Shown one piece after another: positions 11,328 through 22,466 of a stretch of DNA of 64,000 nt (positions within the stretch are counted from its first letter, which is position 1; the number at the start of each line of letters is the position of its first letter). The DNA lies in NCBI RefSeq assembly GCF_014529535.1, contig NW_023503616.1:3658001-3722000 (forward strand), in the 5' to 3' direction. The notes below the pieces were generated by a model. The model worked only from the letters and a program-made list of their open reading frames with translations. It did not search any database and had not been told where the DNA came from. This DNA comes from Bradysia coprophila. Taxonomy: Eukaryota; Arthropoda; Insecta; Diptera; Sciaridae. The position numbers and the translations under genes are program-made.

Positions 11328-14300
11328 ATGGACGAAAACAACAGCATTATTTACGGTCTTGAGAGTCAGGCTCGAAGTCTCACTCCTCAGTTGGCTGAAC
11401 CTAAAGAAATCCGGTTTTTCATTGCAACGCAAACCTTAAAACCGAACAACCAGCTACATCTTATTGAACTAAATGAAAGTTCGTCGTCGCTGAGCGCAAA
11501 GGTACCACCCTGCCTTCAACGCATTCAACGCAACTAGAACCTAATTTTCATCTGCAGATATTTGCTCATCCTTTGGGAGAAGTATGGAAACTGAATTCCA
11601 GTCCACATGATCCTCGAGTTATAGTTTCGACATACAGCTGTCAGAAGGGGTCTCAAGTTGTAATGCAATCTGCGCTACTTCGACTTCCCGAATCTCTAGA
11701 AAATACAGAAAACAAGGAATACTTATCGTTTGAAAGCACCGATATTTTGGACACTCAAGCTCATGGAAATGAAATCAAAACAACCGAATTCCATCCAACC
11801 GATTCTAATAAACTAGCGACTGTAATTGACGGGAAAATTTTACTTCACGAACAAACTGAAGCGAAAGTTGTAGTTGTATCAACGTTGACTGGCAAAAATT
11901 CTCCAAAATATTCTACCGGAAAGTGGTCTCAGGTGATATTTCTATTACTTCGCGACTATTGAATATTCTGCTAAATTCGTTGTAACAGCATCATCAGGGA
12001 AACCAATTTGTGTGTTTATACGATTGTGGTATACGTAGCTACGATATCCGAGATCCGAATCATTGTGCGTGGCAAATTGAAGATGGACAGTTTATTCGTG
12101 ATTTAGATTGTAACCCGAACAAGCAATGTCTTTTGGTTACTGGAGGTGATGATGGAACATTGAAAATTTGGGATACTCGAAATATAAAGGAACCCGTATT
12201 CCTTAGAAGTGATCATTCACATTGGTAAGTATTTACCTATAATGTTCAATTATGTGTGTATTGTGCTGGGACTTCTACGTTGCTTTGTAAAAATTATTGC
12301 ATACTGATCCGCTAGAAACCGAATCTTTTACTTCATCAATTCTTTTACGACAGCCAATCATGAATGGTGTACATTACCTCTATCATTCTGTTAGGAATCA
12401 TCTTAGTTTAGATCAGTTGTGCTGCCTTATATTGAGGTAAAGAAAGTTTCAGAATTTCATTTTATTCATGATCATTTTTACTTATTTGAGTCGCATTGCC
12501 CGACCTGCGTAACCAGTGTTGCCTACGTTTTTAATTATATGCAAACAGCCAGCCGACGTCGTTAGTTTCTGATCCTTTAATCCACCAGTAAATAAATCGA
12601 ATGGTAGCTGGCCGGTTACAACGAACATTTCATCTAAATTAGGACCGCCGAAGGCAATATTATTTGCATATGGTGTGGGTATATCAAAAACTGTCAGCTC
12701 TTTCCCTGTGCTGGATAATAAGCTCTATTAAAATATGGGTCGTGCGTCACAATATTAGAAGTGGGTGAACTTTGTACCTTGAATCGATCTTTATAACTGT
12801 CGAACAGTTATAACACCCTATATATAAATTGTCTTCAACATCAATAGTGAGCCCGAAGCCGGTGTATGTAGGTACATCGCTCTCATCGTAGATCTGATAT
12901 AACTTTCTTCCGTTACCTAAATGCAACCAATTCAAACGTTACGAACTCAAATTCTTGTGCCACGTGAAAACTGGCAAGGATTTTCAGTTAAGTAACCAAT
13001 TTTCTAGCATCAACTTACTTATTTTGCCAGTCAAAATGTTCCACTCATATGCTTTTACCACAAATTCACAAGCGTTAATGTGAAACATTTTTCTTTTACG
13101 TAAACTATGAGCGATTCCATTCGAGAGTTCAACATAATCAAGTTGTTTCGCAACTCCGAAGTGTCGATCATAACTGTAGACAGAACCGTCCGGTGCAATT
13201 GATCTGGTGCAGAGAAACTTACGCATAGTTCCACCGTAAAATCGACCGAAGGGGTCGGTTTTACCAATATGCCACAGATTATCCTTGTAATACGGATCCT
13301 GTTCGACTCCAAAAATAATATCTAATATGCGAGCTGTCTCCGATTTACCATTCCAAAATATTCGCTTCACTGTTCGATCTGCAAAACCAACAGCAAACTC
13401 ATCTCGGTGACCCTCAATGGGAATAATGAAACCAGCATTCGACGGAGCATTTGTGATTAAGGCAGCGTACACTTTGTTTTGCAAATAGTCCTAACGGTAA
13501 ATTTGGTACGTTATTCCGAAGAAGTCCACGTAGTAAAGACTGTTTGTTAAAGCACACCAATGAGGAGAATCACCAAATTGGACTGGTTGTCCGTAATGAT
13601 TTTAATCTCGAGATACTTTTGATTATACAGAAGAAGAAAATTAGTCGGACAGGATATTTTGTACAATTTAACGATAGTCGTCCTACAGCTTTTTCAATGA
13701 GTCCAGTTAATAAAATCAAGACCATCAACTTAAGCATTATAGAAATATGATTTCGCAGTAGAATTCGTTGGAATTAAATTTTGGTATATAGTCTATGAGT
13801 ACGTGTTAAATACAGCAGGCTTCCAGTGGCAGATTTCGAGAACTTAGATTGTGTTAATGGGTGTGTTAATTGAAGTGTGGCACTGGAAAATCGTGACCTG
13901 TTGTAATGATAATTGATAAGCTTGCCGCTCTTATCGATGTCCATTTCTATTTATTTTTTCTTCTAATTACAGGATTTGGAGTGTACGGTTCAACACATTC
14001 CACGATCAGCTCATACTCTCCAGTAGCAGCGATTGTAAAGTATTATTGACTTGTGCGTCAAGCGTTAGTTCAGAGGCAACTGATGAAAATGGAGAACAGA
14101 AAGAGAAGTACCTAGTCCATCCACACTTCCAAATGTTTTTTTTTATATTTTGTCATTGAATCTGTCTTTTGTAGGATTCCGGATGGCTTGCTGCAAACAT
14201 TTGACGGACATGAAGACTCTGTTTACTGTTGTGAATGGAGTAGTACCGATCCTTGGATTTTTGCTTCGTTAAGTTATGATGGTAGAGTGATCGTGTCCAA

Positions 14301-14337
14301 GGTGCCCAAACAATTCAAATACAAAATTCTACTTTAA
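11328..14337 (+). CDS. EIPR1: EARP-interacting protein (EIPR1/TSSC1), WD40 protein
   Basis: There are five exons: 11328-11501, 11558-11932, 11989-12224, 13973-14107 and 14175-14337 (TAA). They encode 360 residues, against about 387 in human. Diagnostic blocks include IIYGLESQARSLTPQLAE at the N-terminus, EVWKLNSSPHDPRV, RDLDCNPNKQCLLVTGGDDG then IWDTRN, DHSHW, and HEDSVYCCEWSSTDPWIFAS then LSYDGR at the C-terminus. WD40 blades cover the whole protein. EIPR1 binds the EARP and GARP tethering complexes and supports endosomal recycling and dense-core vesicle cargo sorting. The 1748-bp third intron (12225-13972) holds a regucalcin-like gene on the opposite strand. The 3' end converges on Pep, with 110 bp between stop codons. 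Confidence 0.93.
12482..13737 (-). pseudogene. Regucalcin/SMP-30-like gene with one in-frame stop, nested in an EIPR1 intron
   Basis: The minus-strand model has exons 13737-13665, 13582-13019, 12916-12778 and 12722-12482 (TAA), 1017 nt in total, with GT-AG borders throughout. The product starts with a possible signal peptide (MLKLMVLILLTG). Regucalcin blocks follow: GDSPHW, NSLYYVDFFG, KTDPFGRFYGGTMR, LSNGIAH, FGLTIDVEDNLYIGCYN, AFGGPNLDEMFV, and a C-terminus near GYAGRAMRLK. A single TAG at 13493-13491 sits between IYR and DYLQNKVY, where relatives usually have Tyr, so one base change explains it. Family metal-site positions look changed: GESPHW is GDSPHW, the usual NDAK/NDGK block is HIGK, and the usual DGL before TID is FGL. 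The first exon is the least certain part. It could be a young pseudogene, a diverged paralogue with stop readthrough, or an intact gene with a sequence error. Confidence 0.72.
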
Positions 14338-14447
14338 TGCATTTTATTAGTTACGCTCGCATTGGGACACGCGAGACATGATTTAATTATAAACATTAAA
14401 CATATTTATTGTGTAAAAGAAAGTGCCTGCATATTGGTTCAGTGAAG
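14338..14447. terminator. Convergent 3' ends of EIPR1 and Pep
   Basis: Only 110 bp lie between the two stop codons. ATTAAA at 14395-14400 could serve EIPR1. AATAAA on the minus strand (TTTATT at 14405-14410) could serve Pep. At least one 3' UTR must approach or overlap the other gene, so sense-antisense overlap of the mature transcripts is likely. Confidence 0.5.
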
Positions 14448-17400
14448 TTACTTATCACTGTTTCCGTTCGCTGTGTTGGCTACAACTTCGGAATTATCAG
14501 CTGTCGATTTTTCGGTTTCTTCGATGCCGTCGACTTTTGCCGCATCTGACGTGTCGCTCACACTATTTTTGAACCTGTCGTACCTAAATGGATTTTGTTA
14601 CAGAAGTTATCGCTGGGAAATATTTCTTGTTATTTACCTTTCAGTCGCTGTTGAATCTTCATCTTCATTGTCATTCTCTTCGATGTTGCCGACTTCTTGC
14701 AGTAATTCGCCTAAGTCTTTATCTACATCCGCCCAGATTTTGTCTTCAACGTTGTCGTCAATTTCATCATCGTTGGTTTCTTTGATAGAATCGTTGGGTT
14801 CATTCTTCACCTCAGCTTTGGCTGCCTTAGCTAAAGATCCGAATACAATTTTGGATTACGTTAGTCACATACGAAAATTTTACACTTCAATGGAAATTTA
14901 CCTGCCGCCTTTTCCTTTTTCGCCTCCCGTTCTTGTCGTTCCTGTCGCCGGTGAATTTTTTCCGCCGCCAACCTTAGATTCTGATTTTCTTTGTACCGTA
15001 GATATGACCGCAAATGACTTCTGCTACCGCAATGTTTCGATAGGGCAGTTGTCTGGTCATCAGTTAGTGGCAAATAATATCGGCACAGTTCACAATAGTA
15101 GACTTCCACTTTCTTTACGTGTTCATTGCCAACATTGATTTCAGTTTTCGGTTTAATGTCCTCAGTTGCACTATTTTCTTCTTTCTTTTCCAACAGGTCT
15201 TCCTCGTTCTCATTTTGATCGTCAACATCGCCAATCGAATCGACAGTCATGAATTGCTCCAAATCGACCTCGCATTCATTTTCACTAGCTGCTGTTGAAT
15301 CGTTTCCTTGACGTGCTTTGCGCTGTAGACGAAGATCATATTTTAGTTAATTGTTTGCTGGATTACAGGATTTGATCATATTTAAAGTTAATGGTTGCAA
15401 AGTCAATTAATGAATAAATGTTAACCGATTAAATGTCGAAAATGAGTGCAGTGAATGCAATGTTAGTTAATGCATGAGTTAGTGAGTTACAGTGTTTTCG
15501 TTAAATTCGATTGTAATGCGTGTCTACTAATAGATACTCGCTGATAAATGACGAGATTTCGGCAATATCAGAGGGGCAGATACATATTGCTTTATGACGG
15601 TTTTGATTAAATTGCATTTTTTGGTACAGATTTAGACTTTTGTCGGATCCACAAAAAATATTGTGGTATCCTGCTGACCAAATTACCAGGAAACTTTCCT
15701 GTAAAAAATGTGGATAGCCTTCTCCGGTAACTCAGTTACGGGAAGTTTTTGACTCAGTTCCAGGGATGAAACATTTTTTTTTAACGAGGGAAAAAGGGGT
15801 TGTCTGAGGCCACAAATCATCCGAAATTTTTTTTGAAATTTTTTTTTCCCCGAAGTAAATAAAACGTTTTTCATAACAAATGCTTCCGAAGTTTAAGTGG
15901 AGTGGAGAAAATAACTATTTTCTCGTCAGCGTTGTGAAAACATTATTTCCATGCCCGAACTACGCCGTCAGCTGATAAAACAACGACACAAGTATCAAAG
16001 TTTGGATAGGAAGTGGATTTCGAGTCTCTTTCACTCCTTAATTTCGTCGTTGGTGTAAAGCGATTGTTTACATTTACAACGATATCAGCCAAGTTCCATC
16101 ACATACATAGCATACACGATGTTAGTATTCATAGAAATGGCGAAATCAGTTGAAAACGACTGGAGTGATTAAAATAACCAAAAGTCAAAACAGAACTGCT
16201 TCATGCTTCAAATCTTAAGCTTAGCGTTAATGTAAGCATTTTAAAGTTGTTGCAAGTTCAAGCATTTAAATGTGAACGACGTTCACTGAACATGCAATCC
16301 GTTTGTTTCAATAAAATTAGTTCGTCTTTAGTCAAAATGAGTTAAATTCTGAAAAAAAGCAAGCGTGCAGGATGTCGTCTTCTTATACCCCAACAGATGA
16401 ATGTCATAAATAAACTATCCCATCTTGGTTCAGTATAATTGATTGTGTGTATATTGTGTGACAAATTCTACTCAAAAAATGAATTCTTCGAATTCACTCA
16501 CCTTGATGTGTTCAATGGTACAATTATGCGTTTCAAATTCCATTGGACTCTTAAAGCCGATACGACAAACCGTGCAATACGGCATCAAAAATTTCTTCAT
16601 TTTTCGATGTGCCTCGGAAGCCTGATGTTCAGCTTTTTCGGACCGATAGTTGAGGCGGCACAACAAACAAAATTGAGAATTCAAATCCTCAGTGTCTTTA
16701 GCGGATTCTTCGATTTCACGCTGAGTATTCCGTTGCGCCAATCTCATGCGTGCCAACTGGGCTTTTTGCCGCAAAGATAATCGTTTCAAAGACAATTTAT
16801 GCTGACGACTATACAAATGATGTTGATATTCCTAGGTTTATGGACAATTTAGAGTTTTGCTATGTGTGACGAAACGATTTTGGTTATTTACCTTGAACGT
16901 TACGCATTTAACATTGCAATGAATGCACACCAATTTGATGTAAGATTTTTGCAGTGATTTGTACGAGGTTTTAGGTTTACTGTCGACTTCGCTTTTTTTC
17001 TCTTCGTCGATATTTTCGTCAGCATCTGATTCATCTTTGACACTTACATCAGTGCCAGTCTCATTAGCTTCAGCAGTTTTATCAGCTGGTTTGGTTGATT
17101 TCTTTGCTGTTGCTTCGGTATTGGTTTCCGCTTCATCGTCAGCCTTTTCCTTGTTGCCATCGGCTTTGGAATCCTCATCTTCGGGCTCATCTGCAGTGCC
17201 TTTTTTGCCAGCCGTATTATTCTTCTTCAATAACGTGCTAATTTGAATGGTGAAAGGAAATTGGATTTGGATTTCTTCTTCGTAATTCGTATGTTATATG
17301 AACATAAAAGCATTTCGATTATTTGAACTTGAAATTATCTTGATGGCCACCAACAATTTACGTTGGTGTGTCCACATTCACTCATTTTTTTATCGAAATA

Positions 17401-20149
17401 AAGTTGAGATTGATGCAACGCTCAAATTACAACTTTACATGAGACAGCAGTCGTTCATTGTGGAATTTGTCATTTTGTTGGAAAAAAATAATTTTATAAA
17501 ACGTGTATATACCATACCTCCTCAGCCGAGCGATCTTTACTCGTCTTGCTGTTTCCGTACGTGATTTCAACGATAAATATTTTTTTCGCAAAGCAACTGT
17601 CTGCGTCGGCGGTTGCGGACGACGTATACCACGCAAAACGCTACTTCGTCCACGATATGTGGTTGTACCTCTTTGTCGTCTAGGTGGCAAACTTTTGGGT
17701 GGTGCCATTCGTTCTCTTGAACGCTGAGAGGACACTTCACGTGGACGAAATGTTGCTGGGCGCTCAGCACTGCGCGAAGATGGTTCATACGATGGACGAC
17801 GATAGGAACTACTATTGTCACTGTACCGATTGCTGCCATAATCACTTGCTGAATTGCCGCCATATTCAAGGCTTCGTCTTGAGCTCTACATTGGAAATAA
17901 GGCCAAGAAGAATATTTTTGTTTGGATTTGATTTCATTTAAAATAGTTGAAGTCATTGATTTTAGTCGTTGTCTTGATTGGTTTTGGTTTTTTTGTTTCT
18001 CAAAATAGAAAATTCTCATAGAACACACATGCGCAACTAGGTATCATCGTCATAATCCAAGACTGAACATTCTTCAGTCTTAATACCGACGCAATGACGT
18101 ATAGAAATCAACAATTCTGTTATCTTCTAGTCAGTCCCCATCTTTTTTTTGACACTAAGAAATGAATTCGTAATTTGATAATCAATCAATTTCATCATTT
18201 TTGATTTCGGTGAAGTGTCAATCAGTTCATCATAATCTCTACAAAGTGAGTATGGTAATAGATTTTCAAAAACGTTTCCTAATTCATCACCAAGAATTCT
18301 TCGTCGACTTTCTAATCGTTTTGTAAAATCAATTGGAATATTAGTTATCACAGAAGTGTGTTATCGAAAAAGATAAAAAGAAAGCTCAATTGCAAATTAT
18401 TTACCTCAGTGTATCGCGGCCGTTTCCGATCGAGAGAGCGATCCCTTGATGACTGTAAGTAATAAATTTTGGTATTAGAAGATGTAACAAAAAAAAAAAT
18501 CAAAGGCTAGTATGGACGACGCTTCCATACTAAACTGTTAGTATGATGAGGCAAATGTAGTTAAGCTAGGCACAAACCTATTTAAATGCATGCTTTGAAA
18601 AATCGGACACACGGGAGTTGTACAAAGGACACTAAAGTACTAAGTCTTTGATCGTTCAGTTCAGACTGAAGTTTCAATAGACTTTTAAGAAGATCAGAGC
18701 GAGAAGTCTGAAGACCAGTTATGGCTTGCCTTGCATGACTTGTCATTGTTTTTTCCCATACATTGTTTTGATACATCCCGCAAGGCATGTTAAAATAAGT
18801 GGTCTAAATAACGGTCTATGGTACGCGTACCGTTTTGGTCATGCCAATTCTATTCTTTTATTTATAGTGAATTGGTTTCAGTTCTGAGGAGCTATGATTA
18901 CTTTTAATCTCAAGTGTCTGGGTCTGGGCAATAAAGTGTCATATTTACAAAGTTGTGGTTAATTCGTGTTGGAAAAGGCATTCGTGCTTTGATTTCGAAA
19001 TGCGATTTTCTTACATCTCACATCAATTGTGAAATAAATGCCGTATTTAAACTAGTTCGATTAGGTCAAAGGGTTTTTAAAGTTGTTTTCAATACTTGTA
19101 CCGTAAATGGTTAGCCTTAGCACTTATGGAAGCTCATTTATACAAAGGGTACGCTTTACAGAAATCGGACAAACCATTATAGTTTGGTAAAAAACAACTT
19201 GAACAGAAGAAAACGATTAACCCATTTAATGGGCTTTACGTACTTTTATCTAAATCAGTAACTAATAATTGGATAGGTACGATAGGTGAGGCTTCGAACC
19301 AGGTTCGAATTTTTTGAAAGTCAAACACCGACGCTTCAGGTTCTGTTATCCGAAAGCCAAAGGTGCAGACAGGTCACACAATTTTTGCTTGGTTCATTGG
19401 TTTCGTTTTGACATGCAGAACAGAAAACTCTCATCAGGTCACAGGTCAGATTAATCTGTGACCTGATGACGTTTCATTAGTTCTAAATGAAACATTTGAC
19501 TTATTTGCAGGATTTGAAATGGCTAAATCTTAGCTATTAAGCACGGTATAGTCTGTACGACCTATCTAGATATTTTACCTCCAACATACAAAGACTTGAA
19601 GAATTTGACCCGATTGACCCGTCTTTTCTAGGTGGTAGGCCTTCAAATTAAACTTTTTATTTTTTCCGTTTATATTTTGACCGGTTCTACTCACAGAGTA
19701 GTTATGCCAGTCACAATAATACGAAAATAGTGAAATAGAATATCAAAGAAATCGCCATCGCCATACCCTGCACACAGTAAGACCCAGAGTTGGTCGATTG
19801 AAAAATGCTTACAGTTCACTTTTATGCTGATACTTTGAAAAAAGACACTCACCTGATGAAATTGACGTTTATGAAAGTCATTGGATCGTTCGGCGGGATA
19901 TCTATGAGAGTTACTGTGTCCTTCGTATCGACCGGAACCGCTTCTCGATTCGAAAGATTGTTCGTAACTTTCTCTGCCACTATATCCACTTCCACCGCCT
20001 CTATATCGTCCACCATTACTATGATTACTATCATACCCTCCACGGCTGCTATTGTAACTTGAATTGGTGTGATAATGGGAATTTGAGTTTCCTCGGTATG
20101 AGGATCCACCTCGGCCACCACGGCCAGAAAAAGACCGTCCACCTCTCAT
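14448..20149 (-). CDS. Pep: Zinc-finger protein on ecdysone puffs (Pep), hnRNP-associated
   Basis: There are eight exons on the minus strand: 20149-19853, 18452-18405, 17885-17518, 17237-16892, 16831-16502, 15322-14902, 14830-14638 and 14583-14448 (TAA). They encode 712 residues, almost the length of Drosophila Pep. The N-terminus (about residues 1-115) is Gly/Arg/Ser/Tyr-rich (RGG-like, e.g. SGRGGRGGSSYRG). A basic Arg-rich segment follows (SSVLRGIRRPQPP, RRVKIARLRR), then an acidic stretch. Four widely spaced C2H2-type fingers come next: CIHCNVKC at about 342, FCLLC at about 408, YCTVC at about 439 and YYCELC at about 540. The tail is acidic, with DKIWADVDKDLGELLQEV and RYDRFKNS. In Drosophila this protein associates with hnRNP complexes on active, ecdysone-induced loci. 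An ORF of 74 codons lies in the intron at 18127-18351 but has no acceptor, and I left it out. Confidence 0.87.
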
Positions 20150-21166
20150 TGTTGTTTTTTCTTTTCTCTTTTCACCTTTTCAATATAAAATAAAAGTTGT
20201 GTGTTAGGATGATCATAGTTGTGGAAAAATATCTTCTAATTTCAGCCGGCCATTTTGACAGTACTACTGAGAAAATTCATCAAGCATTTTAATCATTTTT
20301 TTGCAATTGAAACAATATAAATCCAACAAACGTGTGGTATATTAAAGTATGCGTACTTGTATTAGCTAAATTATTATCTCAACGGGACACAGTCGCCGAT
20401 AGTATTAAAACACTGATGTGGATTGTTAGAAAACTTTTTTATGTGCACATAAAACTTTTGACCCTTTTTATTTGCTGTCGTCTGGCCACTGACACCAACA
20501 GTACCAACTTAAGAAATTAACGAAAAAAAATGTTTTTTTTTTGGTTTACAATCTAGAGTGATACAGAAACTCATAAGTCAGCTCGAGTAACTCAGACTAA
20601 TTTTCATTCTTTTCCATATTTTATTTCATCGAAAACGCTGGATGTTGTACTCTTAAAAATATGCTTTCTTACGTGTAATCCCATTTCATTTATTTTTATT
20701 TATAGTTGAACATTGATAAATAACGTCATGCCAATAATATGTAACCGTCAGCCTTGCATGTTGTCACTTCACGCAAAGAGAGCGCGCTATTTTGTATGAT
20801 TTTTTTTTTTTCAGATTTCTTTACAGAGCCAAAATTTGTTTGATATACTGTCCAGTTTCAGTACTCTATTTAGAGTACCACTGACGCTTGAAGTGCGTTG
20901 ATGTTGTGGTTCTCTGAAGAGTTATCTGTCTGAAGAGCAACTATATATAGGCGAGAATTTAAGTTTCTTTCCTTTGGCCTGTATCACCACAAATCCTATT
21001 CTATCTTATTCGTGCTTCAAATACGAGCAAAACGAGCTATCACTCGACTATGTAACTTTAAAATTGCCGGAGATACATCGTTTTGAAGTTGGTCATTTTG
21101 ATAGAAAATGCACCAAATTAATGTTTTCCAAACAATCAAAATCTTTCAACTTACTCTGTATGTTTC

Positions 21167-21214
21167 TATCTGTCTATCTATCTGTCTATCTATCTGTCTG
21201 TCTATCTATCGACG
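21167..21214. repeat. TCTA/TCTG tetranucleotide microsatellite
   Basis: About twelve units of TCTA and TCTG alternate, followed by GACGGTCAGCCAATCTCCAT. In many insects such tracts sit next to, or inside, transposon copies. That is inference here. Confidence 0.75.
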
Positions 21215-21524
21215 GTCAGCCAATCTCCATGAAATTTTGCAGGTACCTCAGGGTGGGCATAAAAATGAAAATGTGATACGCCATTACCCCAGGAAAAACC
21301 AGAATTTTGTTTTATTGGCCTCGAAGTGGTTTCTGAGTGTGGTTTTCGAGGGTCGGGAACGCGTTTTCGGCGGTAGCTTAGCTGTATTGAAACCTACAGA
21401 GGCGTGCGACCCATCAAATGAAAGGTATTCGTAACACGATTCGAACAAAAAAATAATTAAAAAAATCGGGGCAGGTACTCGAGCGTAGGATGAAAGGACT
21501 AATATTTTTTTGGGTTCTGAGAGA

Positions 21525-21800
21525 TAGAGAATTACTTTCTTCGGCATAGTCTCAGAGTTTTACGAGTAGAACAGAGGGGCATATGTGAAAAATGTCGAAA
21601 GTTGGAAATGGGTGGGTCAATTATGTTTTTAGAGTTATTTTGTGAATGGTGGCAGATAGAGTTACTTTCTTCGGCAAAGTCTCAGAGTTTTACGAGTAGA
21701 ACAGAGGGGCATATGTGAAAAATGTCGAAAGTTGGAAATGGGTGGGTAAATTGGGATTTTGGAGATATTTCTTGAATGCTGGCAGATAGAGAATTACTTT
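21525..21800. repeat. Tandem duplication, about 130-bp unit, two full copies plus a partial
   Basis: The unit starts at about 21525, 21656 and 21786 with AGAGAATTACTTTCTTCG or close variants. Copies share the runs AGTCTCAGAGTTTTACGAGT and AACAGAGGGGCATATGTG nearly unchanged. The third copy breaks off into the minisatellite. High identity suggests a recent duplication. Confidence 0.8.
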
Positions 21801-21802
21801 CT

Positions 21803-22015
21803 TCGTCAAATTTTCGAATTTCGTCAAATTTTCGAATTTCGTCAAATTTTCAAATTTCGTCAAATTTCGAATTTCGTCAAATTTTCGATTTTCGTCAAAT
21901 TTTCGAATTTCGTCAAATTTTCGAATTTCGTTAAATTTCGTCAAATTTTCGAATTTCGTCAAATTTCGTCAAATTTTCGAATTTTGTCAAATTTTCGATT
22001 TTCGTAAAATTTTAG
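21803..22015. repeat. Minisatellite of TCAAATTTTCGAATTTCG units
   Basis: About eleven to twelve variants of a 13-18-bp unit (TCAAATTTTCGAATTTCG and shortened forms) are arrayed head to tail. The array is open in several frames, which creates spurious low-complexity ORFs on both strands. It directly continues the ~130-bp tandem unit, since the first TCAAATTTTCG arises inside the third copy. Confidence 0.85.
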
Positions 22016-22466
22016 AATTAAAACTGTAAACTGTTATAAAAAGCAGTGTTGACTACACTTCTAAAACAACTGATATCCCAACAAAAATCAATCTTTTCAT
22101 AGATCCACGCAAGGCTGATAGAATGCAAAAAGTACGTTGCATTGTTATTCCTGTTTCGAAAAGAACGGAGTTTTTCTTGAGGTTATAATTTTAGAAAATT
22201 GTGTGCAGTCTCTACAAATAGTCCTACCGTCAACTTTTAATTTTCCTTGCTTCGTTACAGTTAGCAAAACGCTTTTGTGACTGTAGTAATTGTTGAAAAT
22301 TGATGTGATTGGGACCAAGAACATAAAATATAGGATTTTTAACGTCAGACAAAATCAATTTAATAAACGCGAGGGAACGTGTGTGCAAATTTCGCATCAA
22401 CTTTATCGTCAATTTATTGTTGTTGTTTTTTGTTTGTTTTTGTTGCCCGTGTTCTAACCAACAATC

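Larger units (their letters stand above)
20150..22466. other. Intergenic spacer between Pep and Edc3 (divergent promoters and tandem repeats)
   Basis: Pep reads left and Edc3 reads right, so both promoters lie here. No gene-like ORF is found. A TATA-like sequence (ACTATATATAGGCGAG, about 20940-20955) has no evident downstream gene. The right half is dominated by a tetranucleotide tract (21167-21214), a tandem duplication (21525-21800) and a minisatellite (21803-22015). Confidence 0.6.

Noticed and set aside
19431..19470. Short inverted repeat CATCAGGTCACAG / CTGTGACCTGATG in a Pep intron
   Set aside because: The arms are only 13 bp with a small loop and there is no sign of an element or binding-site context. 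It could be chance.
20940..20955. Isolated TATA-box-like ACTATATATAGGCGAG
   Set aside because: No ORF or exon follows it. TATA-like strings are expected by chance at this base composition.
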